Of a stretch of DNA of 5,921 nt, positions 1-5,801 are shown piece by piece. Position 1 is the first letter of the stretch. Every line of letters starts with the position of its first letter. The stretch comes from Candidatus Cloacimonadota bacterium. Lineage in GTDB: Bacteria > Cloacimonadota > Cloacimonadia > Cloacimonadales > Cloacimonadaceae. The stretch is from NCBI GenBank assembly GCA_027318525.1, contig DAHVPA010000117.1:1-5921 (forward strand), given 5' to 3'. The translations under genes were made by a program, and so were the position numbers. Under the pieces are notes generated by a model. That model had not been told where the DNA came from and did no database searches. It worked only from the letters and a program-made list of their open reading frames with translations.

Positions 1-1281
1 AAACCGATAGTGTTTGTCGGACCCTATGAACATCATTCCAATGAAGTAATGTGGCGCCAGACCCTATGTGATATTGTGGAAATTCCCTTGGGCGAGAATG
101 ACGAGTTGGACCTTGTCAAACTGGAAGAAACAGTTTCCCGTCCAGAATATAATCATCGTCCCAAGATTGGTTCCTTTTCAGCAGCTTCCAATGTCAGCGG
201 ACTCCTGACCGATGTTTATTCAGTTGCCCGCATTCTGCATAGGCACAGAGCTTTGGCTTGTTTTGACTTTGCTGCTTGCGCGCCTTATATCAAAATCGAC
301 ATGAACCGCGATGCCGAAAGCTATTTCGATGCAATTTTCTTATCTCCGCACAAGTTTCTCGGTGGTCCGGGGACAAGCGGGATTTTAATCTTCAATGCTG
401 ACATCTATAATTCCACCCTGCCCCCGACTGTCAGTGCCGGCGGGACAGTTGATTATGTCTCTCCCAACCGCGAAGACTTTATCACAGATATCGAGACCAG
501 GGAAAAAGCGGGAACTCCGGGAATTCTACAAGCAATCAAAGTAGCTTTGGCATTTCAAATCAAGCTAAAAGCCGGTTACGACACGATTGAAAGAATTGAG
601 CATTATTATTACCAAAAGTTCATGGACGCCTTTGCCCAAGAAAACCGTATCTCTTTTTACGGTCCTGTTGATGCTGACAAGCTGCCCATTATCCCCTTCA
701 ATATTGCCTGCCGGGATAAAATCCTGCATCCAAAATTTGTGACTCGTCTGCTCAGTGACCTATTTGGTATTCAGACGAGAGCAGGATGTTCTTGTGCAGG
801 ACCTTATGGGCATCATCTGATGAAAATTGAGCAACAGATTTCTGATTACTACCGCTGCGCCATTACCAACCTCAGATATTCCGGAATCAAACCCGGATGG
901 GTTCGCCTGAATCTGCACTATGCGCTGGATGAAGCGGAGGTTGATTATCTGATTGCAGCGGTTAAGTTTGTGATAGAATATGGTTACAGATTTTTACCGC
1001 AGTATATCTTTAATCTTAATTCCGGCGAATGGCTGCATAAGGATGATAATGGCATATCTCCGATAAATCTTGACTGGGACGAAATATTTGGCAAAGATAA
1101 GGTTATGGATGAGCAGCCTCAAAATGCTCCGATGCTTTATCAGCAGGCTTTGGATGAGGCTTTGCAGCTGGCTCTGTCTTTACCTGAAGAGGTCCGGTTT
1201 GTTTCTTTTGATAAGGACTTGGACAGGCTTGCTTATTTCCATTTTTGTGAGGTAAGGGGCTACCAGCCTTTGCATCTATAA
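1..1281 (+). CDS. Class V PLP-dependent aminotransferase / cysteine-desulfurase-like protein, 5' end missing
   Basis: The frame is open to the window's first base (K-P-I before the GTG at 10), so the true start lies upstream and an N-terminal part is missing. Residues are numbered from that GTG. The EHHSN motif (7-11) matches the PLP-stacking His region of SufS-type enzymes. FDFAACAPY (85-93) carries the Asp (D86) that would bind the PLP pyridine nitrogen. SPHKFLGGPGT (112-122) carries the Schiff-base lysine K115. RAGCSCAGP (257-265) aligns with the SufS catalytic loop R-T-G-x-x-C, placing C262 at the sulfur-accepting cysteine. PGWVRLNLHY (295-304) is the C-terminal conserved segment. About 95 further residues to the TAA resemble no domain I know. 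A cytosolic desulfurase or lyase acting on cysteine or a related amino acid is likely; the substrate is not shown. No Suf or Isc partner gene is visible. It converges on potC. Fold confidence is high, reaction confidence moderate. Confidence 0.9.
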   Translation, partial: KPIVFVGPYEHHSNEVMWRQTLCDIVEIPLGENDELDLVKLEETVSRPEYNHRPKIGSFSAASNVSGLLTDVYSVARILHRHRALACFDFAACAPYIKIDMNRDAESYFDAIFLSPHKFLGGPGTSGILIFNADIYNSTLPPTVSAGGTVDYVSPNREDFITDIETREKAGTPGILQAIKVALAFQIKLKAGYDTIERIEHYYYQKFMDAFAQENRISFYGPVDADKLPIIPFNIACRDKILHPKFVTRLLSDLFGIQTRAGCSCAGPYGHHLMKIEQQISDYYRCAITNLRYSGIKPGWVRLNLHYALDEAEVDYLIAAVKFVIEYGYRFLPQYIFNLNSGEWLHKDDNGISPINLDWDEIFGKDKVMDEQPQNAPMLYQQALDEALQLALSLPEEVRFVSFDKDLDRLAYFHFCEVRGYQPLHL

Positions 1282-1362
1282 TCCATTCTTGGCACTTATC
1301 CGCTATCAAATAGCAGAACATTTCAATCAACCATAATCGGTTGGGAACGTTTGAAGGGAGTC

Positions 1363-1394
1363 TGCAGAGACTAATTCTCACCAAACTCTCTGCA
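1363..1394. repeat. Inverted repeat in the convergent gap
   Basis: TGCAGAGA (1363-1370) and TCTCTGCA (1387-1394) are perfect 8-base inverted repeats around a 16-base loop. The repeat lies between the stop codons of the aminotransferase gene and potC. No T-run follows on either strand, so it is not a classical intrinsic terminator. It could stabilise or mark the 3' ends of the converging transcripts. This is seen directly; the function is a guess. Confidence 0.35.
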
Positions 1395-1396
1395 AA

Positions 1397-1416
1397 CCCT
1401 CTGAAGCTAAAGAGGG
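1397..1416 (-). terminator. Weak candidate terminator after potC
   Basis: CCCTCT (1397-1402) and AGAGGG (1411-1416) form a 6-base stem with an 8-base loop, 16 bases beyond the potC stop. Read on the minus strand, the stem is followed by only three T residues, so termination would be weak. It adjoins the other inverted repeat (1363-1394), and the two could act together. There is no comparable T-run on the plus strand for the aminotransferase gene. Confidence 0.3.
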
Positions 1417-1431
1417 ACCAGGATAGTTCAG

Positions 1432-2217
1432 CTAATTAAGCAGCAGTTTGCGGATGCGTTTGGTGGTGATAACCAGCAATAGGGTAAATCCCACCATGAG
1501 TGTGGATAAAGCATTAATGGTAGTAATGGTTCCTCTCCGGATGGCACCTTCCACATATATCGGTAAAGTATCAAACCCTCTTCCGGAAGTGAAGAAGGTG
1601 ATGATAAAATCATCTATGGAAAGAGTAAAAGCCAGCAAGGCAGCAGCTACTATTCCCGGCACCATGAGGGGAAACTTAACCTTCCAGAAAATCAGCCAGG
1701 GCTTGGCACCCAAATCCATGGCAGCTTCCACCAAGGAATAATCAAATCCCTCCAGCCTGCTTTGAATTACTATAACTGTGTAGGACAGGCAGAAGGTAAC
1801 ATGAGCAATAAATACAGTAAGCATACCGGTGCCCACGCGCAGGAAATTAAAAAGCAATGCCAGCGACACACCCATTAAAATATCAGGCATGATGAGCGGA
1901 ACATAAACCAAAGCTCTCAAGACCTTTCTGCCTTTGAAACGCTTGTTTTCCAGTCCCAGAGCTGCCAAAACCCCCAGAATTGTGGAAACCAAGGTAGATG
2001 TTAGCGCAATCATGACAGTATGCTGAAATGCCAGTTTTATCTGCTCATTCTGAAACAGTAAAAGGTAGTATTTAAGCGTAAAGCCTTTCCAACCCGCCAC
2101 AATCTTGCTGTTGTTGAAACTGAAGATTATAAGAATCAGAATCGGGATATACAAAAAGATCATGACCAAAGTGAAAGCAGAAAGATTCAATCTTCTGTAT
2201 AGGCTACCTGGCTTCAT
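1432..2217 (-). CDS. potC: Spermidine/putrescine-type ABC transporter permease PotC
   Basis: A 261-residue inner-membrane permease, the second transmembrane half of a polyamine importer; E. coli PotC is of very similar length. An early hydrophobic helix (about 13-33) is followed by SFNNSK and the W-x-G-x-T segment typical of PotC/PotI proteins. Several more membrane segments follow, at about 67-88, 103-124, 132-151, 187-209 and 235-252. The EAA loop that contacts the ATPase is at 164-183 (EAAMDLGA ... KVKFP). SIDDFIITFF (200-209) followed by TLPIY is a strong PotC signature. The ATG overlaps the end of potB by 14 bases and has its own AGGAGG, so it is translationally linked but separately initiated. 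It is the last gene of the operon; no potD follows. Polyamine specificity is inferred from family resemblance. Confidence 0.93.
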   Translation of the reverse strand: MKPGSLYRRLNLSAFTLVMIFLYIPILILIIFSFNNSKIVAGWKGFTLKYYLLLFQNEQIKLAFQHTVMIALTSTLVSTILGVLAALGLENKRFKGRKVLRALVYVPLIMPDILMGVSLALLFNFLRVGTGMLTVFIAHVTFCLSYTVIVIQSRLEGFDYSLVEAAMDLGAKPWLIFWKVKFPLMVPGIVAAALLAFTLSIDDFIITFFTSGRGFDTLPIYVEGAIRRGTITTINALSTLMVGFTLLLVITTKRIRKLLLN

Positions 2218-3118
2218 CCATCCTCCTGAACTTTCTTTTCTGATAGATGGAAAAACCTGTAAGCAGAATCACGGCAATGATGATTAGCATAATGAGTGAC
2301 AGAGCAGAAGCGACAGGCCAGTTGCGCGGGATGTTCTTTATCTTATACGTAATTATCTGACCTATGTAAAGCGAATTCTGATTTCCCATCAGTTGTGGAA
2401 TAATGTAAGCTCCCAGAGCAGGTATAAAAACAAGGATTGAACCGGCAAAGATACCTTCCCGGGAAAGTGGAAGAGTTACCTTGAAAAAAGCTTTCCGTTC
2501 GCTGGCTCCCAAATCCATTGCTGCGTCCAGCAGTGTAAAATCAAGCTTTTCGATAACGCTGTAAAGCGGCAAAATCATATATGGCAAATAAACATAGACC
2601 ATGACTATGATAACAGCCCAATCAGTCCGGATGATTTCCAGGGGCTGGTTGATTAGTCCCATTGATAATAATGCTTCATTCAGCATCCCATTGGTCGAGA
2701 GAAAGATACGCCAGGAAAATATCCGGATGATAAAATTGGTCCAGAAGGGAATTATGATCAGGACCAGGAGGATATTCTTCCACTTTTCGCTGCTTCGGGC
2801 AATCAGATATGCTACCGGGTAGCCAAGGATGATACAAAACAAAGTAGTTATCAGAGCCAGTCTGAAAGATAAAAAAAACGGTTTGAAGTATGCACCGCTG
2901 AGGATTTCGCGATATGCACCAAGAGTAAAGAGGAATTTGACTTCATAGATATCGGAAACCAATAGACTGTAAATAATTACAATCAGATAGGGAACAGCAA
3001 AAAAGGCAGTCAGCCAAATCAGGGAAGGCATGGATAGAAACCAGCTCTGCAGGTTTCTTTTTTTGACCTGCCGGATTTCGAGCTGGCTAAAGGTATTGCG
3101 GTGTCTGGAATTGTTCAT
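2204..3118 (-). CDS. potB: Spermidine/putrescine-type ABC transporter permease PotB
   Basis: A 304-residue inner-membrane permease that would pair with PotC to form the import channel. The N-terminus is polar and basic (1-25). Six hydrophobic segments follow, at about 28-52, 83-107, 115-137, 165-187, 222-245 and 268-290. The EAA motif is at 198-217 (DAAMDLGASE ... KVTLP), the coupling loop that docks onto the ATPase. IIPFWTNFIIRIFSW (122-136) and the segment after the EAA loop (FIPALGAYIIPQLMG) are characteristic of the PotB/PotH group. It is somewhat longer than E. coli PotB, mainly at the N-terminus. Its ATG overlaps the potA stop in an ATGA arrangement (4 bases), which indicates translational coupling, and its 3' end overlaps potC. 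Family assignment is firm; substrate is inferred. Confidence 0.93.
   Translation of the reverse strand: MNNSRHRNTFSQLEIRQVKKRNLQSWFLSMPSLIWLTAFFAVPYLIVIIYSLLVSDIYEVKFLFTLGAYREILSGAYFKPFFLSFRLALITTLFCIILGYPVAYLIARSSEKWKNILLVLIIIPFWTNFIIRIFSWRIFLSTNGMLNEALLSMGLINQPLEIIRTDWAVIIVMVYVYLPYMILPLYSVIEKLDFTLLDAAMDLGASERKAFFKVTLPLSREGIFAGSILVFIPALGAYIIPQLMGNQNSLYIGQIITYKIKNIPRNWPVASALSLIMLIIIAVILLTGFSIYQKRKFRRMDEAR
2222..2227 (-). promoter_or_regulatory. Shine-Dalgarno site of potC
   Basis: Read on the minus strand, a full AGGAGG lies four bases before the ATG at 2217, inside the last codons of potB. Another ATG four bases nearer the site (2219-2221) is in the potB frame and encodes a Met of PotB, so it is not a potC start. 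This site fixes the potC start. Confidence 0.75.
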
Positions 3119-4320
3119 TCGGAGCGTGGGATTCTTTTACCGCCGCGTGACATCTGGATGGGGCGCTCAAAGACATTGATTTCTCCCACATCCAATCCGG
3201 CTGGAGTTACTTCATCGATTAACCAGGAATCTGTATCATGCCAAAACAACCAGACAGGTTCTTCCCAGTCCAGGGCTGCCTCATCAAAATAGACCCTTTT
3301 ATGCTGATCAAAGACTCTGAATTTTAGGTTGCCAACCTTGACAATATATTGGGTGTGCGTGCCAAGATAGAGTATATCTTCAATTACCCCCTTGATGACA
3401 TTGATGTCATCAAGTTCAGTGGGTTTGGTTCTGGAGACGGCGATTTTTTCAGGACGCAGGGATACTGTAAGTTTTTGCCCGACTTCCGGCTTGATGTTAA
3501 AGGTGCTGTCAATCTCAAAGCTGTCCTGTCCCCCAGCCTGGCATTTCAAATCCACATAATCTTCCTCAATGGAAGTAACTTCCGCCGGGATTAGATTTGT
3601 ATCCCCGATAAAATAAGCGCTAAAGATGCTTGCCGGTCTTTCATAAATATCATCCGGAGGACCTGATTGGATAATATTACCCTGGTTCATGACAGCCACC
3701 CTGTCACTGATGCTCATAGCTTCACTCTGGTCATGTGTCACATAAATAAACGTGATGCCGACTGCATCGTGGATATTCATGAGTTCAATCAGCATATGTT
3801 GGCGGAGTTTCAGGTCCAGTGCGGCAAGGGGTTCATCCAGGAGCAGGACTTTAGGCTTGTTTATCAGTGCTCTGGCAATTGCCACCCTTTGTTTCTGACC
3901 ACCGCTGATTGTATTAGGATACTTGGCAGCCTGGTCTTCCATTTTTACCAATTGCAACATTTCACGGACTCTGGCATCAATTTCAGGATTGGGGAGTTTC
4001 CTTATCCTTAGGGCAAAAGCCACGTTTTCATATACTGTCATGTGGGGAAAAAGGGAATAGTTTTGAAAGATTGTATTGACTTGTCTTTTATAGGGAGGAA
4101 GCTGAGTTATATCTTGATTTCCCAGCAGAATTCTGCCTGTCAGGGGAGTCTCAAATCCGGCTATCATTCTAAGTAAAGTTGTTTTCCCACAACCACTGGG
4201 ACCAAGGAAAGAATACAGCTCACCGGGTTTGATTGTTAGTGAGACATCATTGACGGCGACAAATCCGTCAAAACTCTTGGTCAGGTGTTCAATCCGAATC
4301 TCTTCCAAAGCTCTTCGCAT
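3115..4320 (-). CDS. potA: Spermidine/putrescine-type ABC transporter ATP-binding protein PotA
   Basis: A 401-residue cytoplasmic ATPase that would drive the PotB/PotC importer. It has an intact nucleotide-binding domain: Walker A GPSGCGKTT (40-48, K46), Q-loop Q86 before NYSLFPHMTV, signature SGGQKQR (139-145), Walker B VLLLDEP (158-164, E163), D-loop ALD (167-169) and switch H196. FIGDTNLIPAEV (237-248) is the PotA-like junction to the C-terminal TOBE-type regulatory domain, which includes LRPEKIAV (288-295). The protein is slightly longer than E. coli PotA because of a polar tail after about residue 370. The ATG at 4320 is supported by an in-frame stop three codons upstream. The Shine-Dalgarno is odd: only a G-run directly abutting the ATG. 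It is the first gene of the operon, divergent from the TetR-family gene. Confidence 0.94.
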   Translation of the reverse strand: MRRALEEIRIEHLTKSFDGFVAVNDVSLTIKPGELYSFLGPSGCGKTTLLRMIAGFETPLTGRILLGNQDITQLPPYKRQVNTIFQNYSLFPHMTVYENVAFALRIRKLPNPEIDARVREMLQLVKMEDQAAKYPNTISGGQKQRVAIARALINKPKVLLLDEPLAALDLKLRQHMLIELMNIHDAVGITFIYVTHDQSEAMSISDRVAVMNQGNIIQSGPPDDIYERPASIFSAYFIGDTNLIPAEVTSIEEDYVDLKCQAGGQDSFEIDSTFNIKPEVGQKLTVSLRPEKIAVSRTKPTELDDINVIKGVIEDILYLGTHTQYIVKVGNLKFRVFDQHKRVYFDEAALDWEEPVWLFWHDTDSWLIDEVTPAGLDVGEINVFERPIQMSRGGKRIPRSE

Positions 4321-4374
4321 CCCCCATCATCATGTTTAACTGCATATCCCAAAGGTTGATACAGTTTTGCGCTT

Positions 4375-4401
4375 ATTATATGTCAGGGATGATAATGTAA
4401 A
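4375..4401 (-). promoter_or_regulatory. Predicted potA promoter
   Basis: Read on the minus strand, TTTACA (4396-4401) is one mismatch from the -35 consensus and TATAAT (4375-4380) is a perfect -10, separated by 15 bases. That spacing is short but still usable for a sigma-70-type promoter. Transcription would begin near 4368, leaving a leader of about 50 bases before potA. The promoter lies downstream of the strong hairpin at 4447-4477, so that hairpin is not part of the potA leader if this promoter is used. Confidence 0.6.
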
Positions 4402-4446
4402 GCATTTTTTTAAGTCGGGGGAGGAGTTTTCATCCATATAAAATAA

Positions 4447-4477
4447 CAGTGGAGAACATCGGGCGATGTCTCCACTG
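4447..4477 (-). terminator. Strong hairpin with minus-strand T-rich tail
   Basis: CAGTGGAGAACATC (4447-4460) pairs with GATGTCTCCACTG (4465-4477): 13 base pairs with one bulged A and a GGGC loop. On the minus strand it is followed at once by TTATTTTAT, the layout of an intrinsic terminator. On the plus strand no T-run follows. No gene lies just upstream on the minus strand, so it would end either a short RNA or stray transcription heading toward potA. A long protein-binding palindrome is the alternative, though the odd base spoils duplex symmetry. Confidence 0.55.
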
Positions 4478-4517
4478 CTCGGAGGGCATTCTATGTAGGG
4501 TCTGTAGGCTGATTACA

Positions 4518-4545
4518 TAAATAGGTATTTCAGATATTCTGTCAA
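4518..4545 (-). promoter_or_regulatory. Possible minus-strand promoter for a short RNA
   Basis: On the minus strand there is a perfect TTGACA (4540-4545) and, 16 bases later, TATTTA (4518-4523), a poor -10. If active, it would start near 4511 and run into the hairpin terminator at 4447-4477, giving an RNA of roughly 70-75 bases without a convincing reading frame. The weak -10 makes this speculative. Confidence 0.22.
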
Positions 4546-4582
4546 GAATTTTTTTTATTCACTTTCAGATTGTTTTTCTATG

Positions 4583-4595
4583 AAGCTGTCAGCTT
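4583..4595. promoter_or_regulatory. 13-base palindrome, candidate operator
   Basis: AAGCTG (4583-4588) and CAGCTT (4590-4595) are perfect inverted arms around one central T. The palindrome lies just upstream of the likely regulator promoter. TetR-family repressors usually bind palindromes close to their own promoter, so it may be an autoregulatory operator. The arms are short, and chance cannot be excluded. Confidence 0.3.
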
Positions 4596-4611
4596 GTTCT
4601 ATAAAAAAGCT

Positions 4612-4638
4612 TTGACATATTATCTGCTTTACTATTTC
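4612..4638 (+). promoter_or_regulatory. Candidate promoter of the TetR-family gene
   Basis: TTGACA (4612-4617) is a perfect -35. The only -10 at workable spacing is TATTTC (4633-4638), after 15 bases, which is weak. The alternative is TATTAT (4618-4623) as the -10 with a poor -35, TTGTTC (4594-4599), 18 bases upstream. Either would transcribe the regulator and the DUF3795 gene, with a leader of roughly 65-80 bases. The choice is unresolved. Confidence 0.4.
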
Positions 4639-4698
4639 TTGCCAATATCTTCAATGATTTACAGGATTGACTAAAGTAAATCAGTCAAACCGTTCGAT

Positions 4699-4705
4699 GG
4701 GAGAG
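4699..4705 (+). promoter_or_regulatory. Shine-Dalgarno site that decides the regulator start
   Basis: GGGAGAG lies three to nine bases before the ATG at 4709. The in-frame ATG at 4697 has no such site. An in-frame TTG at 4667 has only a poor AGGA two bases away. The 4709 start is therefore preferred. Confidence 0.6.
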
Positions 4706-4708
4706 AAC

Positions 4709-5320
4709 ATGATACATGCCAAACGTCAGAAAAGGTCAATTGTCGTCGATAAACGTAAAGAAATACTTGCTGCTGCAATTGAAGTATTTGCTCGCAAAGG
4801 TTACAACAAAGCCAATATCGTGGAAGTTGCTGCGAGAGCAGGGGTAGCAACAGGGACGGTTTATCTTTACTTCAAGAATAAAGACGACCTTCTGCTGCAA
4901 TCAATGAAAACGATGATGGACACAAACTTTGAAGACATCAAGAAAAAACTCATAAAAGAAAAAAAGGCAATCGACAAGCTGTTCATGTTTTTTTATCATC
5001 ACATCGACGTTTTTACCACCAGACCAAGCATGGCGCGTTTTCTAATGGTTGAATTGCGCCAAAGCGAAGAATTTTACAAGCGTTACCCTACATACAATCC
5101 TTTTCACGATTATCAGGAATTTGTTGAGGAGCTTGTTAAGAAAGCAATCAAAGAAGGCACCACCCTGCCTTATAATCCATCCACAGTATCTTATCTGATT
5201 TTGGGAGCGATGGATTCTGTCGTAACCCATTGGCTTATCCATCCTGAAAGCGTGGACCTGATAGCAGTAACCGGTGAAATCAGGAAAATCCTCCATAATG
5301 GTATGAAAAAGGAACAATGA
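4709..5320 (+). CDS. TetR-family transcriptional regulator, FadR/YsiA-like
   Basis: A 203-residue DNA-binding repressor. The N-terminus is basic (1-18), then comes the TetR helix-turn-helix: KEILAAAIEVFARKGY (17-32) is the lead helix, and NIVEVAARAGVATGTVYLYF (37-56) contains the turn and recognition helix, followed by KNKDDLL. The C-terminal ligand domain has FLMVELRQSEEFYKRY (111-126), which strongly recalls the Bacillus FadR (YsiA) group; members of that group that have been studied bind long-chain acyl-CoA. Here the effector is unknown, and no fatty-acid gene is visible. It is divergent from potA and one base upstream of the DUF3795 gene. Autoregulation, and possibly control of the pot operon, is plausible from the layout alone. 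Extended starts at 4697 or 4667 remain possible. Family call is firm; subgroup moderate. Confidence 0.9.
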   Translation: MIHAKRQKRSIVVDKRKEILAAAIEVFARKGYNKANIVEVAARAGVATGTVYLYFKNKDDLLLQSMKTMMDTNFEDIKKKLIKEKKAIDKLFMFFYHHIDVFTTRPSMARFLMVELRQSEEFYKRYPTYNPFHDYQEFVEELVKKAIKEGTTLPYNPSTVSYLILGAMDSVVTHWLIHPESVDLIAVTGEIRKILHNGMKKEQ

Positions 5321-5321
5321 A

Positions 5322-5663
5322 ATGCTTCAAATGTTAGCTCCCTGCGGGATAGATTGTGTTCAATGCGATGCTTATATTGCAACTCAGACACAGGATATAG
5401 CGCTCAAACAAAAACTGGCAGATGCTTATAAAACCAACTTTGGCAAGGAAATCGCTCTGGATGACCTGGATTGTGATGGTTGCCCTGCAGAGGGCAGGCA
5501 CATTGGTTTCTGTGCTCAATGCTCAATCCGGGCTTGTGCTTTTGAAAAAGGCTTTGCCACCTGCGCTGAATGCGCTCAGTTTCCGTGTGAAAAGGGCAGC
5601 TTTATCTGGACTGATAATTCCAAATCCAAAGCAACACTGGAAGCTCTTAGAACTCACCAATAG
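5322..5663 (+). CDS. Small cysteine-rich DUF3795-type protein
   Basis: A 113-residue protein with eleven cysteines and no signal peptide or membrane segment. The cysteines fall in groups: PCGIDCVQC at the N-terminus (C8, C12, C15), CDGC (C51, C54), CAQCSIRAC (C64, C67, C72) and CAECAQFPC (C81, C84, C89). The opening CGxDCxxC, the central CDGC and the later CxxCxxFPC match the uncharacterised DUF3795 family. The spacing suggests bound zinc or iron-sulfur clusters; which metal cannot be told from the sequence. The start is separated from the regulator's TGA by one base, and AAGGA lies eight bases before the ATG, so it is almost certainly co-transcribed with the regulator. An internal Met at residue 4 is a less likely start. 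No biochemical role is known to me. Confidence 0.85.
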   Translation: MLQMLAPCGIDCVQCDAYIATQTQDIALKQKLADAYKTNFGKEIALDDLDCDGCPAEGRHIGFCAQCSIRACAFEKGFATCAECAQFPCEKGSFIWTDNSKSKATLEALRTHQ

Positions 5664-5740
5664 CTTTTTCCACACTCCAAGGTCATCATCTCATTACACT
5701 AATCAACCATACTGCTGACCTTATCCCACCCTTGAAGCTA

Positions 5741-5801
5741 CTTGGAGTCCACCCGGGATCCTCCTGGGGTGAGCCCAGGTGGATGCCAGGAGGATTCCAG
5801 G
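5741..5801. repeat. Helically phased CNNGG dyad: head-to-head 11-base repeat arrays
   Basis: Six CNNGG pentamers begin at 5741, 5752, 5763, 5775, 5786 and 5797, so spacings are 11, 11, 12, 11 and 11. All are symmetric about 5771. On the plus strand the right side reads as tandem 11-mers: CCAGGTGGATG (5775), CCAGGAGGATT (5786) and CCAGGTTGGTT (5797). The left side is the same on the minus strand: CCAGGAGGATC, CCGGGTGGACT and CCAAGTAGCTT. Inverted pairing is possible in several registers: CCTGGG/CCCAGG around a 5-base loop, TCCACC (5748-5753) with GGTGGA (5778-5783), and a 13-base stem of 5755-5767 with 5786-5798 containing one G-T pair. It lies in a gene-free stretch 77 bases after the DUF3795 stop. 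Function is unknown; there is no T-run to make it a classical terminator. Confidence 0.75.

Larger units (their letters stand above)
4321..4708. other. Divergent intergenic control region (388 bases)
   Basis: The region between potA (leftward) and the TetR-family gene (rightward) holds no convincing protein gene. From left to right it contains the potA promoter, a strong hairpin with a minus-strand T-rich tail, a possible minus-strand promoter, an eight-T run (4549-4556), a 13-base palindrome and candidate promoters for the regulator. It is long for a simple divergent promoter pair, leaving room for operators or a small RNA. Confidence 0.7.

Noticed and set aside
1328..1343. CAACC / GGTTG inverted repeat in the convergent gap
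   Set aside because: Only five-base arms and no T-run, so it is not supported as a terminator.
1103..1384. Minus-strand 93-codon frame opposite the aminotransferase C-terminus
   Set aside because: Low-complexity product, antisense to a clear gene, no family resemblance.
4336..4437. Minus-strand 33-codon reading frame starting ATGGATGAA between the hairpin and potA
   Set aside because: It spans the predicted potA promoter, has no Shine-Dalgarno and its product resembles nothing known; most likely chance.
4481..4498. GGAGGG followed by ATG-TAG, a minimal start-stop frame on the plus strand
   Set aside because: Good spacing, but no downstream gene is close and no promoter drives it; short matches like this are common by chance.
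4536..4556. ATTCT/AGAAT stem followed by eight T residues on the plus strand
   Set aside because: A 5-bp AT-rich stem is too weak to call a terminator, and no plus-strand gene ends upstream of it.
5422..5718. Plus-strand 98-codon frame overlapping the DUF3795 gene in another frame
   Set aside because: The DUF3795 frame has the conserved cysteine pattern and ribosome site; this one is its shadow.
5679..5722. AAGGTCA / TGACCTT inverted repeat after the DUF3795 gene
   Set aside because: Seven-base arms with a 30-base loop and no T-run; weak and probably coincidental.
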